Positions 1 to 11,562 of a stretch of DNA of 14,511 bases are shown one piece after another. Both the position numbers and the translations under genes were made by a program. Each line of letters begins with the position of its first letter. Within the stretch, counting starts at the first letter, position 1. This stretch comes from an uncultured Aquimonas sp. (GTDB lineage Bacteria; Pseudomonadota; Gammaproteobacteria; Xanthomonadales; Xanthomonadaceae), in the NCBI GenBank assembly GCA_946481615.1, contig CAMLOR010000066.1, forward strand, positions 1 through 14,511. The letters run 5' to 3'. The notes beneath the pieces were generated by a model. The model saw nothing but the letters and a program-made list of their open reading frames with translations. It was not told the origin of the DNA and made no database searches.

Positions 1-20
1 ATTCCCGCCTGCGCGGGAAT
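1..20. repeat. dRS3-like / REP-like short hairpin repeat at window edge
   Basis: The arms ATTCCCGC (1-8) and GCGGGAAT (13-20) are perfect reverse complements around a 4-base loop, and GACGG follows. The layout ATTCCC-N8-GGGAAT is the same as the dRS3 repeat described in Neisseria, and similar ATTCCCGC...GCGGGAATGAC units are scattered between genes in many proteobacteria. The left edge of the window may cut a longer unit. Only one copy is present, so its dispersed nature is inferred from the family and not shown here. Confidence 0.6.
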
Positions 21-72
21 GACGGAGTTGCGTGGCAGCTCTACACGCACGAACCGCAGCGAGGGTCGGAGG

Positions 73-272
73 ACGCGGGGCGCTCGGGGGTTCGGGGATG
101 TGTGAAGCCGCCGCAGGTCGACGGATCAGGCCCACGAAGTGGGGGCCGGCAGGGATGCCGGCCGTTTTCCATTGCACACGGAAGTGCAATGGAAAACCCC
201 CGGCGACCGGAGGGCACCCGCGCGCAGCGCGGGCGGCGAAACCCATCCCCGAACCCCCGAGCGCCCCCGCGT
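73..272. repeat. ~200-nt intergenic long inverted repeat with nested hairpins
   Basis: Bases 73-100 are complementary to 244-272 with a single bulged base. The central 20 bp (81-100 against 244-263) are perfect. Pairing resumes inside, with 107-112 against 232-237. The enclosed segment carries three further hairpins: CCCAC/GTGGG (131-135 with 139-143), GGCCGGCA/TGCCGGCC (144-151 with 156-163) and a 14-bp stem (164-177 with 184-197). A fourth, CCCGCGC/GCGCGGG (217-223 with 227-233), would compete with the outer stem. No convincing coding frame lies here. It could be a palindromic miniature element, a structured RNA, or an intergenic repeat of this lineage. It lies just beyond the terminator of the minus-strand nuclease gene. 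Confidence 0.6.
164..197. repeat. Perfect 14-bp inverted repeat with 6-base loop
   Basis: GTTTTCCATTGCAC (164-177) and GTGCAATGGAAAAC (184-197) are exact reverse complements around ACGGAA. This is the apical hairpin of the larger inverted-repeat element at 73-272. It is AT-richer than its surroundings and has no T-run after it, so it does not look like a simple terminator. The perfect match suggests it is kept for pairing or for binding a dimeric protein. Confidence 0.7.
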
Positions 273-295
273 CCCGCCGCAGATGGCCGCAAAAG

Positions 296-322
296 AAAAC
301 CCCCGCCGAAGCGGGGGTTTTT
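296..322 (-). terminator. Bidirectional rho-independent terminator after the ExeM-like nuclease gene
   Basis: The arms AAAACCCCCGC (296-306) and GCGGGGGTTTT (311-321) pair around the tetraloop CGAA. Read on the minus strand, the stem is followed by a T-rich run (complement of 291-299), 25 nt after the nuclease stop codon. On the plus strand it also ends in TTTTT (318-322), so it can stop transcription in both directions. Confidence 0.85.
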
Positions 323-346
323 GCTTTCGCCTAGGCGATCCTCGCG

Positions 347-5356
<5,010 letters not shown>

Positions 5357-5361
5357 GGGAA

Positions 5362-5367
5362 CTCCCC
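5362..5367 (-). promoter_or_regulatory. Ribosome binding site that fixes the nuclease start
   Basis: The minus strand reads GGGGAG-TTCCC-ATG, giving a five-base spacing to the ATG at 5354-5356. The protein from this ATG begins directly with a basic, hydrophobic signal peptide. This favours 5356 over the in-frame ATG at 5401. Confidence 0.7.
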
Positions 5368-5391
5368 AACCAACCCCAGTGAAGAGCGGCG

Positions 5392-5420
5392 AGCCTAACA
5401 CCGTGGCCGCGCCGTTTTCA
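5392..5420 (-). promoter_or_regulatory. Possible extended -10 promoter for the nuclease gene
   Basis: In the 89-nt gap downstream of rlmM the minus strand reads TGAAAA (5415-5420), a 17-base spacer, then TAGGCT (5392-5397). The last three spacer bases form the TGT of an extended -10 motif. Matches to consensus are modest. A start near 5385 would give a leader of about 30 nt. A perfect palindrome, GGACCGGTCC, lies just upstream at 5429-5438. There is no T-rich terminator after rlmM, so read-through from rlmM is also possible. Confidence 0.25.
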
Positions 5421-5445
5421 TGTCAGCTGGACCGGTCCGGCGCGT

Positions 5446-6495
5446 TCAGCTTCGTGCGCTGGCGAAAACGGTGATTTCTTCGCGATCGTGATAGAGCTGC
5501 CGCGCCCGCCAGCCCACCGGCACGCCGGCGTTCTCGCAGCGCAGCACGAAATCGGCAAGATCGGCACGCACCTCGGCGTAGCGCTTCTTCATCGGCAGCT
5601 TCAGGTTGAAAATGGCGCGCCGGCACCAGCCCTGGGCGAACCATTCGGCCATGCGCGCCGTCACGCGGCGCGGTTGCTCGACCATGTCGCAGACCATCCA
5701 GTCGAGCGCCTGCGCGGGCTGCCAGGTGAAGCCGTCGGCCCGCACGTGGCGGATCAGGCCCGTGGCGAGCGCGGTATCGGCCAGCGGGCCATTGTCGATG
5801 GCGGTGACCTGCACGCCGCTGCGCGCCAGCACCCAACTCCAGCCGCCCGGCGCGGCACCCAGGTCGGCGGCGCGCATGCCGGGCTTGAGCCAGCGCTCGC
5901 GCTCGTCCGGCCGCAGCAGCGTGACGAGCGCTTCCTCGAGCTTGAGTGCCGAGCGGCTCGGTGCCTCGGCCGGCAGGCGCAGGCGCGGGATGCCGCCCGG
6001 CCACGGCGAGGAGTCGTGCGGATCGCTGCGCGCCAGCACCGCGTGATCGCCGGCCAGGAACACCACGTGCAGGCGCGGCAGACGCGCGTCGTCCTGCGCG
6101 GTGAGGCGGCCGGCCTTGCGCAGCGCCGGACGCAGGGCATTGCCGAAGCTGCGCGCCAGGCCCGCCAGCGGACGCGCCTCGTCCGAATCGGGATGCTCGA
6201 CGCGCAATTCGCCGAAGCGCTCGGCGCGGCCTTCGAGCGCGGCGAGCATCGGGCCGGCGCGATCGCGCGCCGGCAACGCGCGCAGCTCCGCGATCATTTC
6301 CAGTTTCTGGCGCGCGAAGATCAGCGCGGCGAAGGGCACGGCGTTCGCCGCGCCGCTTTCATCCTCGAAGATCACCTGGCCGCTGCCGCGCTCCGTGCGC
6401 GGATAGCCCGAGGCTCCGGCCTGCGCCGCGGCATCGGCGATTTCGGCGGCGCACTCGGGTTCGAAGCCCGGGCGGCACAGCAACATCAGGCTCAT
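5446..6495 (-). CDS. rlmM: 23S rRNA (cytidine-2498-2'-O)-methyltransferase RlmM
   Basis: This cytosolic enzyme transfers a methyl group from S-adenosylmethionine to the 2'-OH of C2498 in the peptidyl-transferase region of 23S rRNA. The 349 residues compare with about 366 in E. coli. The N-terminal half is the RlmM THUMP-like RNA-binding region. The C-terminal half is a Rossmann-fold methyltransferase with the SAM-binding loop ADLGAAPGGWSW (210-221). The K-D-K-E catalytic tetrad of 2'-O-methyltransferases is visible: K185 (SALKLEEA), D270 (MVCDMVEQP), K299 (FNLKLPMKK) and the glutamate of HDREEITVF (339/340). A GGAG lies six bases ahead of the ATG at 6495. The gene sits between two secreted-hydrolase genes and is divergent from the peptidase. 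The nuclease follows 89 nt downstream in the same direction, so co-transcription is possible but no functional link is apparent. Confidence 0.95.
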   Translation of the reverse strand: MSLMLLCRPGFEPECAAEIADAAAQAGASGYPRTERGSGQVIFEDESGAANAVPFAALIFARQKLEMIAELRALPARDRAGPMLAALEGRAERFGELRVEHPDSDEARPLAGLARSFGNALRPALRKAGRLTAQDDARLPRLHVVFLAGDHAVLARSDPHDSSPWPGGIPRLRLPAEAPSRSALKLEEALVTLLRPDERERWLKPGMRAADLGAAPGGWSWVLARSGVQVTAIDNGPLADTALATGLIRHVRADGFTWQPAQALDWMVCDMVEQPRRVTARMAEWFAQGWCRRAIFNLKLPMKKRYAEVRADLADFVLRCENAGVPVGWRARQLYHDREEITVFASARS

Positions 6496-6559
6496 CGCGA
6501 TCTCCGGACGGGGGCGAAAGCTTAACGGCTCCGCCTCGCATCGGCTCGCCTCGTCGCGG

Positions 6560-6589
6560 TTGCGTCTGCGACCCGGCCTCTTCTATGGT
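6560..6589 (+). promoter_or_regulatory. Possible sigma-70 promoter for the S8 peptidase
   Basis: TTGCGT (6560-6565) and TATGGT (6584-6589) are separated by 18 bases. They agree with the consensus hexamers at about three and four positions. A transcript from here would have a leader of roughly 105 nt containing the hairpin at 6596-6615. This rests on the match alone. Confidence 0.3.
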
Positions 6590-6595
6590 GGGCCC

Positions 6596-6615
6596 CGATC
6601 GCGGGGTAGCGATCG
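6596..6615 (+). other. Leader hairpin upstream of the S8 peptidase
   Basis: CGATCGC (6596-6602) pairs perfectly with GCGATCG (6609-6615) around GGGGTA. An alternative small hairpin, CCCCG/CGGGG (6593-6597 with 6602-6606), overlaps it, so two exclusive folds are possible. If the promoter at 6560-6589 is real, this structure lies at the very 5' end of the peptidase mRNA and could affect its stability. No riboswitch class is recognised. Confidence 0.35.
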
Positions 6616-6702
6616 CAAGGGACCGGGCCGCCGCATGGCGCCCGCGGAAATCTGAAAGGAAGACGGCTGCGAGTCAGCGCACGCCGTGCATCGGGGATCA
6701 AC

Positions 6703-9700
6703 ATGCTGAAATACGACCGCAAGTCGCTGCTCGCGGCAGGCCTCGCCGGCCTCGTTTTCGCCGCCGGTTCCAGCGCACACCGTCCCGACTCGGGGCTCCA
6801 ACATCCGCCGGGCTGGCTCGCCAAGCAAATGCGCGACACCGCCGCCGCCAAGCGCGCTTCGCGTGCGCAGATGCCGCCGCGCGTGCAGGTGCGCAAGGAC
6901 AACGACAAGGGACTCGAAATCGGGCAGCGCGTCGGCGCGCGCCGCGTCGGCATGCCCACGGGCCGCTACTTCGTGCGCCTCGAAGAACCTGCGGTGGTCG
7001 AGCACCTGCGCGGCCGCGGCGGGCTCGACCCGCATGCGCCTCTGGATCTCAACGGCAGCAATGCCGCGATGCACGAAGCCCGTCTGCGCCAGCAGCAGTC
7101 GCAGACGCTGCAAAGCGTCTCGGCCACGCTCGGCCGCAGCATCGTGCCGCGCATGAGCTTCACCAAGGCGCTCAACGGTTTCTCGATCGAAATCTCCGAC
7201 GCCGAAGCCGAACGCATCGCTGCGCTGCCCGGCGTGGCGCGCGTGCAGCCGGTGCTGGCGCAACCGCTCGACACCGACGTGGGCCCCGGCCTGATCGGCG
7301 CGCCCGCGATCTGGGACGGCAGCGCCACCGGCACCGCCACCCTCGGCGAAGGCGTCACCGTCGGCATCATCGACACCGGCATCAACTCGAACCATCCCTC
7401 GTTCGCGGCCACCACGGGCGCCTTCACCCACACCAATCCGCTGGGCACGGGCACCTTCCTCGGCTACTGCGCCACCAACGCGGGCTTCTGCAACGACAAG
7501 CTGATCGGCGCCTACGACTTCGTCTTCGACCTCGTCGACGGCGAAGCCGACGTCACCGAGGAAGCCTCGCCCGAAGACAACAACAGCCACGGCTCGCACA
7601 CCGCCAGCACGGTGGCCGGCAACCCGATCGAAGTCGATTTCCTGTCGTCCGTCGAACTGCCGATCTCGGGCGTCGCGCCGCACGCCAACATCATCGCCTA
7701 CGACGCCTGCTACACCATCACGTCGACGGGCCAGGGCCAGTGCCCGCAGGATGCGACCGCCGCTTCGGTGGAGCAGGCGATCGAGGACGGCGTGGACGTC
7801 ATCAACTTCTCGATCGGCGGCGGCGACGACCCGTACAACGACTTCGTGTCCGAAGCCTTCCTGGCCGCCACCGACGCCGGCATCTACATCGCCGCCTCGG
7901 CCGGCAACGACGGCCCGGAGCCGGAAACCCTCGGTCACCAGGAACCCTGGACCAGCACCACCGCCGCCACCACGCACAACCGTGATTTCACGGCCGGGGT
8001 CAGCGTCACCGGCCCGACCACGCCGCCGGAACTGCAGAACATCGCCTACGTGCAGGGCTCGGGCCTCGATGTGTCGACCGACATCGTCGACGACATCGCC
8101 AGCGCCACCGTAATCGATGCCGCCAACGAAACCGCCTGCGCCGCCTTCGCGGCCGGCGCCTTCACCGGCAAGATCGCGCTGGTGTTGCGCGGCGGCTGCG
8201 ATTTCGTGGTCAAGGTGCGCAACGCGCAGGCGGCGGGCGCCACCGCCGTCATCGTGCGCAACCAGAACCCCGGTGCGCCCATCATCCAGGGCGGCCTCGA
8301 CGTGCCCGACATCACCATTCCCTCGGTGATGATCCGCCGCGACATCGGCCAGGATCTGTCCGACTACATCGCGGCCAATCCCACGGCCACGGTGCGCATC
8401 GACGCCGACGAGACGCGCCAGACCAATGCGCAGGCGGACGTCGTCGCCGACTTCAGCTCGCGCGGCCCCAACACCGCGCTCGACGTGCTGAAGCCGGATC
8501 TCGCGGCGCCGGGCGTCAACATCCTGGCCGCCGTGGCCGATGGCTTCGGCGACGTGGCCGGCACGGAAGTGAACCTGCTCTCCGGCACCTCGATGGCGAG
8601 CCCGCACAACGCCGGTTCCGCCGCGCTGCTGCGCGCGCTGCGTCCGACGTGGTCGCCGATGGAGATCAAGTCGGCGCTGATGCTGACCGCCAAGACCGCC
8701 GACCTGGTCAAGGAAAACGAAAGCACGCCGGCCGATCCGCTCGACGTCGGCAACGGCCGCGTGCAGGTCGCCCTGGCCGCGAACGCGGGCCTGGTGATGG
8801 ACGAGACCACCGAGAACTTCGAGGACGCCAACCCGGCCGAGGGCGGCGATCCGCGCTCGCTCAACCTCGCCAGCCTCTACTCGAGCAACTGCATCGCCAC
8901 GGCGAACTGCAGCTTCGAACGCACCTTCACCAATCCCACCTCGGGCTCGGTGACCTGGAACATCGCCATCGCCGAACCGGCCGACGTCACGATGACGGCC
9001 ACGCCGTCGAGCTTCACGCTCGCGCCGGGCGCTTCGCAGACGGTGCTCTTCGAGGCCGACGCCACCGACCGCGATCCGGCCGACGGCTTCGGCTTCGGCA
9101 CGGTCACGCTGAGCGACGACGCCGACGTGCTGGGCGATCTGCACATGAACGTGGCGATCCAGGCGTCTGCCGGCGACGTGCCGGAGACGGTGACGATCAA
9201 CACGCGCCGCGACGCCGGTTCGCAGGCGGTCACGGGCCTCATCACGCCGCCCGCCACCGACCTCACGTTCATCCCCTCGGGCCTGATGCGCGGCACGACG
9301 GTGACCGGCGAAATCCCGGAAGACAGCGATAACGGCGACGTCTTCGACGATCCCACCGACGGCACCTTCTTCCAGCTGGTGCAGCCGGATGCGTTCGGCA
9401 TGCGCTTCGTCGCCGAGATCATCGCCGCGGAAGCCAGCGACTTCGATCTGTATCTCGGCATCGACGCCAACGGTGACGGCCAGCCGCAGGAAGACGAGCT
9501 GATCGCCGTGTCGGCCACGGCCGCCGCGCTCGAACGCGCCGAAGTCCGCTTCCTGCCGCCCGGCTTCGACTACTGGATCCTGATCCAGAACTGGGAAGGC
9601 TCGGCCAGCGCGCCGGATGCCTTCACGCTGAGCTATGCCTACGTGCCCTACGAGGATCCGCAGAACCTCGCGGTGACCGCGCCGCAGGCGCCCGCCGCGG

Positions 9701-11322
9701 GCGTTCCTTACGACATCCGTGTGTTCTTCGACGAGCCGGCGATGGCGGAGAACGAGCGCTGGTACGGTGCGCTGGACGTGGGCGGCGACTTCGACGGCGC
9801 GCTCGCCGGCGCGTTCGGCACCATCGGCGTGGACGTCGTGCGCCACGAAGACGATGTCGTGAAGACCGCCAGCGTCGCCACGGCGATGCCGGGCGACACC
9901 GTGAGCTACACCCTCACGGTGCGCCCGAACGTGACGCCGGAAGACCTCGTCTACGCGATCGAGGATGCGGTGCCGGCGGGCATGCAGATCGTGCCCGGCT
10001 CGGTGCAGGCTTCCGCGGGCACCGCGAACGTCAACGGACAGGACATCACCTGGGACCTGACGATGGGGCTGCCGGGCTTCGACTATACGATGACGGACAG
10101 CGCCAACGACGCCGCCTGCGCGATGCCGTTCTCCGACCAGGACGGCGTGGACGATCCCTACATCGATTGGCAGCCGGTACTCTCTGGCAACCCCGCTCCC
10201 ACGGCGCTGCCGCACGAAGGGCCGTTCTCGTTCAACCTGGCCTCCCTCGGCGGCGGTATCCCGTACTACCAGAACTCGGTCGTTTCGCCGACGCTGTTCT
10301 TCAACGGCAACGGCGTGCTGAGCTTCGATATCGACTCGATATTCTCCGATCCGGCCGCCACGGGCGCGAACGTCGCCATTCCCGACGCGGACCTGCCCAA
10401 CTCGCTGCTCGCGCTGTTGTGGGCGGACCTGTCGTTCACCACCGTGGGTGCCGGCACGGGATACACGTCCGTCAATCTGTCCGCGGGCGGCGTGCCGGTG
10501 GCGCGCGTGATCGAGTTCGACAACCTGGTGGTGGGCGGCAACCCGGCGAACACCATCGACGCCGAGATCTACCTCGACTCGCGCATCATCGACGGCGCGC
10601 CCGAGATCATGTTCGCCTACGCCAACCCGACCGGCGCCTTCACGACGCTCACGAACGGCACCATCGGTCTGGAGAACGCCGACGGCTCGCGCGGCGTGCA
10701 GTACGCCTACAACGACGCGGCGCTGCAGTTCCCGGCCGCGACCGCGATCTGTTTCGATCTCGTGCAGTTCGGCAGCTCCGAAACGCTGACCTTCGACGCG
10801 GTGGTGCAGGCCTCGGCCGCCAACTCGGTGGTGGTGAATACCGCGTTGCACGACACTGACAACCCCGGCAGTCTGCAGGCGGCGGCCACGGCCTCGGTGG
10901 TGGTGAACGCGACCGATCTGTCGATCACCAAGACCGACGGCGTGCAGACGCTCGGCGCGCTCGACACCACCACCTACAGCATCGTGGTGAGCAACCTCGG
11001 CACGAACGATGCGATCGGCGCGACGGTGACGGACAACATCCCGGCACCGCTCATCTGCGAATGGACCTGCGTGGGCGCCAACGGCGGCACCTGCACGGCC
11101 AGCGGCACCGGCAACATCTCCGACACCGTCACCATCGCCGCCGGCGGCAGCCTCACCTACACCGCCACCTGCGACCTCAACGACTTCGCGGGCGTCACGC
11201 TCGTGAACACGGCGACCGTGTCCCATGTGACCGACATCAACGCGGAGAACGACAGCGCCAGCGACACCAACATCGTGATTCCGTCGGAAACGCTGATCTT
11301 CCGCGATGGCTTCGAGGACTGA
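6703..11322 (+). CDS. Secreted S8 (subtilisin-like) serine peptidase with PA insert and DUF11-type C-terminal modules
   Basis: This 1539-residue exported protease has a signal peptide at 1-25 (AAGSSA-H) and an I9-type inhibitor prodomain at about 85-190. The catalytic domain spans about 195-690. The triad is visible: D224 (GIIDTGINS), H296 (NSHGSHTAS) and S630 (SGTSMASPH), with oxyanion N402 (SAGNDGP). A PA domain (about 455-570) is inserted between N402 and S630, as in pyrolysin-type and lactocepin-type enzymes. Next come an Fn3-like region (about 735-825), a PPC-like domain (about 855-985) with an EF-hand-like loop (D921, N923, D925, E932), a DUF11-like domain (1045-1121), a beta-rich module I cannot name (about 1130-1355), a second DUF11 domain (1404-1526) and the tail LIFRDGFED. 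It probably digests external proteins. The ATG at 6703 leads straight into the signal peptide. The last nine residues nearly match those of the nuclease at 347-5356. Confidence 0.93.
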   Translation: MLKYDRKSLLAAGLAGLVFAAGSSAHRPDSGLQHPPGWLAKQMRDTAAAKRASRAQMPPRVQVRKDNDKGLEIGQRVGARRVGMPTGRYFVRLEEPAVVEHLRGRGGLDPHAPLDLNGSNAAMHEARLRQQQSQTLQSVSATLGRSIVPRMSFTKALNGFSIEISDAEAERIAALPGVARVQPVLAQPLDTDVGPGLIGAPAIWDGSATGTATLGEGVTVGIIDTGINSNHPSFAATTGAFTHTNPLGTGTFLGYCATNAGFCNDKLIGAYDFVFDLVDGEADVTEEASPEDNNSHGSHTASTVAGNPIEVDFLSSVELPISGVAPHANIIAYDACYTITSTGQGQCPQDATAASVEQAIEDGVDVINFSIGGGDDPYNDFVSEAFLAATDAGIYIAASAGNDGPEPETLGHQEPWTSTTAATTHNRDFTAGVSVTGPTTPPELQNIAYVQGSGLDVSTDIVDDIASATVIDAANETACAAFAAGAFTGKIALVLRGGCDFVVKVRNAQAAGATAVIVRNQNPGAPIIQGGLDVPDITIPSVMIRRDIGQDLSDYIAANPTATVRIDADETRQTNAQADVVADFSSRGPNTALDVLKPDLAAPGVNILAAVADGFGDVAGTEVNLLSGTSMASPHNAGSAALLRALRPTWSPMEIKSALMLTAKTADLVKENESTPADPLDVGNGRVQVALAANAGLVMDETTENFEDANPAEGGDPRSLNLASLYSSNCIATANCSFERTFTNPTSGSVTWNIAIAEPADVTMTATPSSFTLAPGASQTVLFEADATDRDPADGFGFGTVTLSDDADVLGDLHMNVAIQASAGDVPETVTINTRRDAGSQAVTGLITPPATDLTFIPSGLMRGTTVTGEIPEDSDNGDVFDDPTDGTFFQLVQPDAFGMRFVAEIIAAEASDFDLYLGIDANGDGQPQEDELIAVSATAAALERAEVRFLPPGFDYWILIQNWEGSASAPDAFTLSYAYVPYEDPQNLAVTAPQAPAAGVPYDIRVFFDEPAMAENERWYGALDVGGDFDGALAGAFGTIGVDVVRHEDDVVKTASVATAMPGDTVSYTLTVRPNVTPEDLVYAIEDAVPAGMQIVPGSVQASAGTANVNGQDITWDLTMGLPGFDYTMTDSANDAACAMPFSDQDGVDDPYIDWQPVLSGNPAPTALPHEGPFSFNLASLGGGIPYYQNSVVSPTLFFNGNGVLSFDIDSIFSDPAATGANVAIPDADLPNSLLALLWADLSFTTVGAGTGYTSVNLSAGGVPVARVIEFDNLVVGGNPANTIDAEIYLDSRIIDGAPEIMFAYANPTGAFTTLTNGTIGLENADGSRGVQYAYNDAALQFPAATAICFDLVQFGSSETLTFDAVVQASAANSVVVNTALHDTDNPGSLQAAATASVVVNATDLSITKTDGVQTLGALDTTTYSIVVSNLGTNDAIGATVTDNIPAPLICEWTCVGANGGTCTASGTGNISDTVTIAAGGSLTYTATCDLNDFAGVTLVNTATVSHVTDINAENDSASDTNIVIPSETLIFRDGFED

Positions 11323-11343
11323 AGCCGCGCGCTAAGCAGAACG

Positions 11344-11374
11344 AGAAGGGGCGCTTCGGCGCCCCTTCTTTTTT
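11344..11374 (+). terminator. Rho-independent terminator of the S8 peptidase gene
   Basis: AGAAGGGGCGC (11344-11354) pairs perfectly with GCGCCCCTTCT (11359-11369) around a TTCG tetraloop, followed by a run of T to 11374. It lies 21 nt past the stop codon. The symmetric A/T flanks mean it may also work weakly from the other side. Confidence 0.92.
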
Positions 11375-11562
11375 GGCGGTTGTGAAACATTGGCATTGCA
11401 CGCCGCCCGTTTCGCGGTGGCGGCGCAGCGCTTCGCGCGCGGGCTTTGCCTATTTGGCGCGAATGCCTTCCGCGCGGCTCACATCCTGTGCCGTGACGAT
11501 CGGCGAGTCGTGAGAATGCCGGACGAAGGCGCAGCGCCTTTCATCGTCTACGGAGTGCCGCC
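11375..11562 (+). other. Non-coding leader region ahead of the 280-residue unknown gene
   Basis: These 188 bases lie between a strong terminator and the next gene, so that gene should have its own promoter here. I find no convincing -35/-10 pair. A small hairpin, AAGGCG/CGCCTT (11526-11531 with 11535-11540), lies just ahead of the ribosome binding site. GGAG (11552-11555) is seven bases ahead of the ATG at 11563. An in-frame stop (11494-11496) rules out a long upstream extension. Confidence 0.5.

Larger units (their letters stand above)
6496..6702. other. Divergent intergenic region between rlmM and the S8 peptidase gene
   Basis: These 207 bases must hold the start signals for both rlmM (minus) and the peptidase (plus). 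A weak plus-strand promoter candidate (6560-6589) and a leader hairpin (6596-6615) are visible. GGGGA ends five bases ahead of the peptidase ATG. I see no coding frame with a credible start and no recognisable operator. Confidence 0.6.

Noticed and set aside
73..272. CRISPR-like array or integron site in the left gap
   Set aside because: There are no regularly spaced direct repeats and no cas or integrase gene. The structure is palindromic, not arrayed.
5357..5401. Longer nuclease start at 5401
   Set aside because: It would add 15 residues ahead of a clean signal peptide and lacks a better ribosome binding site than GGGGAG before 5356.
5488..6525. Plus-strand frame of 345 codons antisense to rlmM
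   Set aside because: RlmM is unmistakable on the other strand. This frame is a compositional shadow.
6583..11226. Minus-strand open frame of about 1547 codons antisense to the S8 peptidase
   Set aside because: The plus-strand frame has a signal peptide, a full catalytic triad and known domains. The antisense product is an Arg/His/Gly/Val-rich string without motifs, as expected from high third-position GC removing stop codons.
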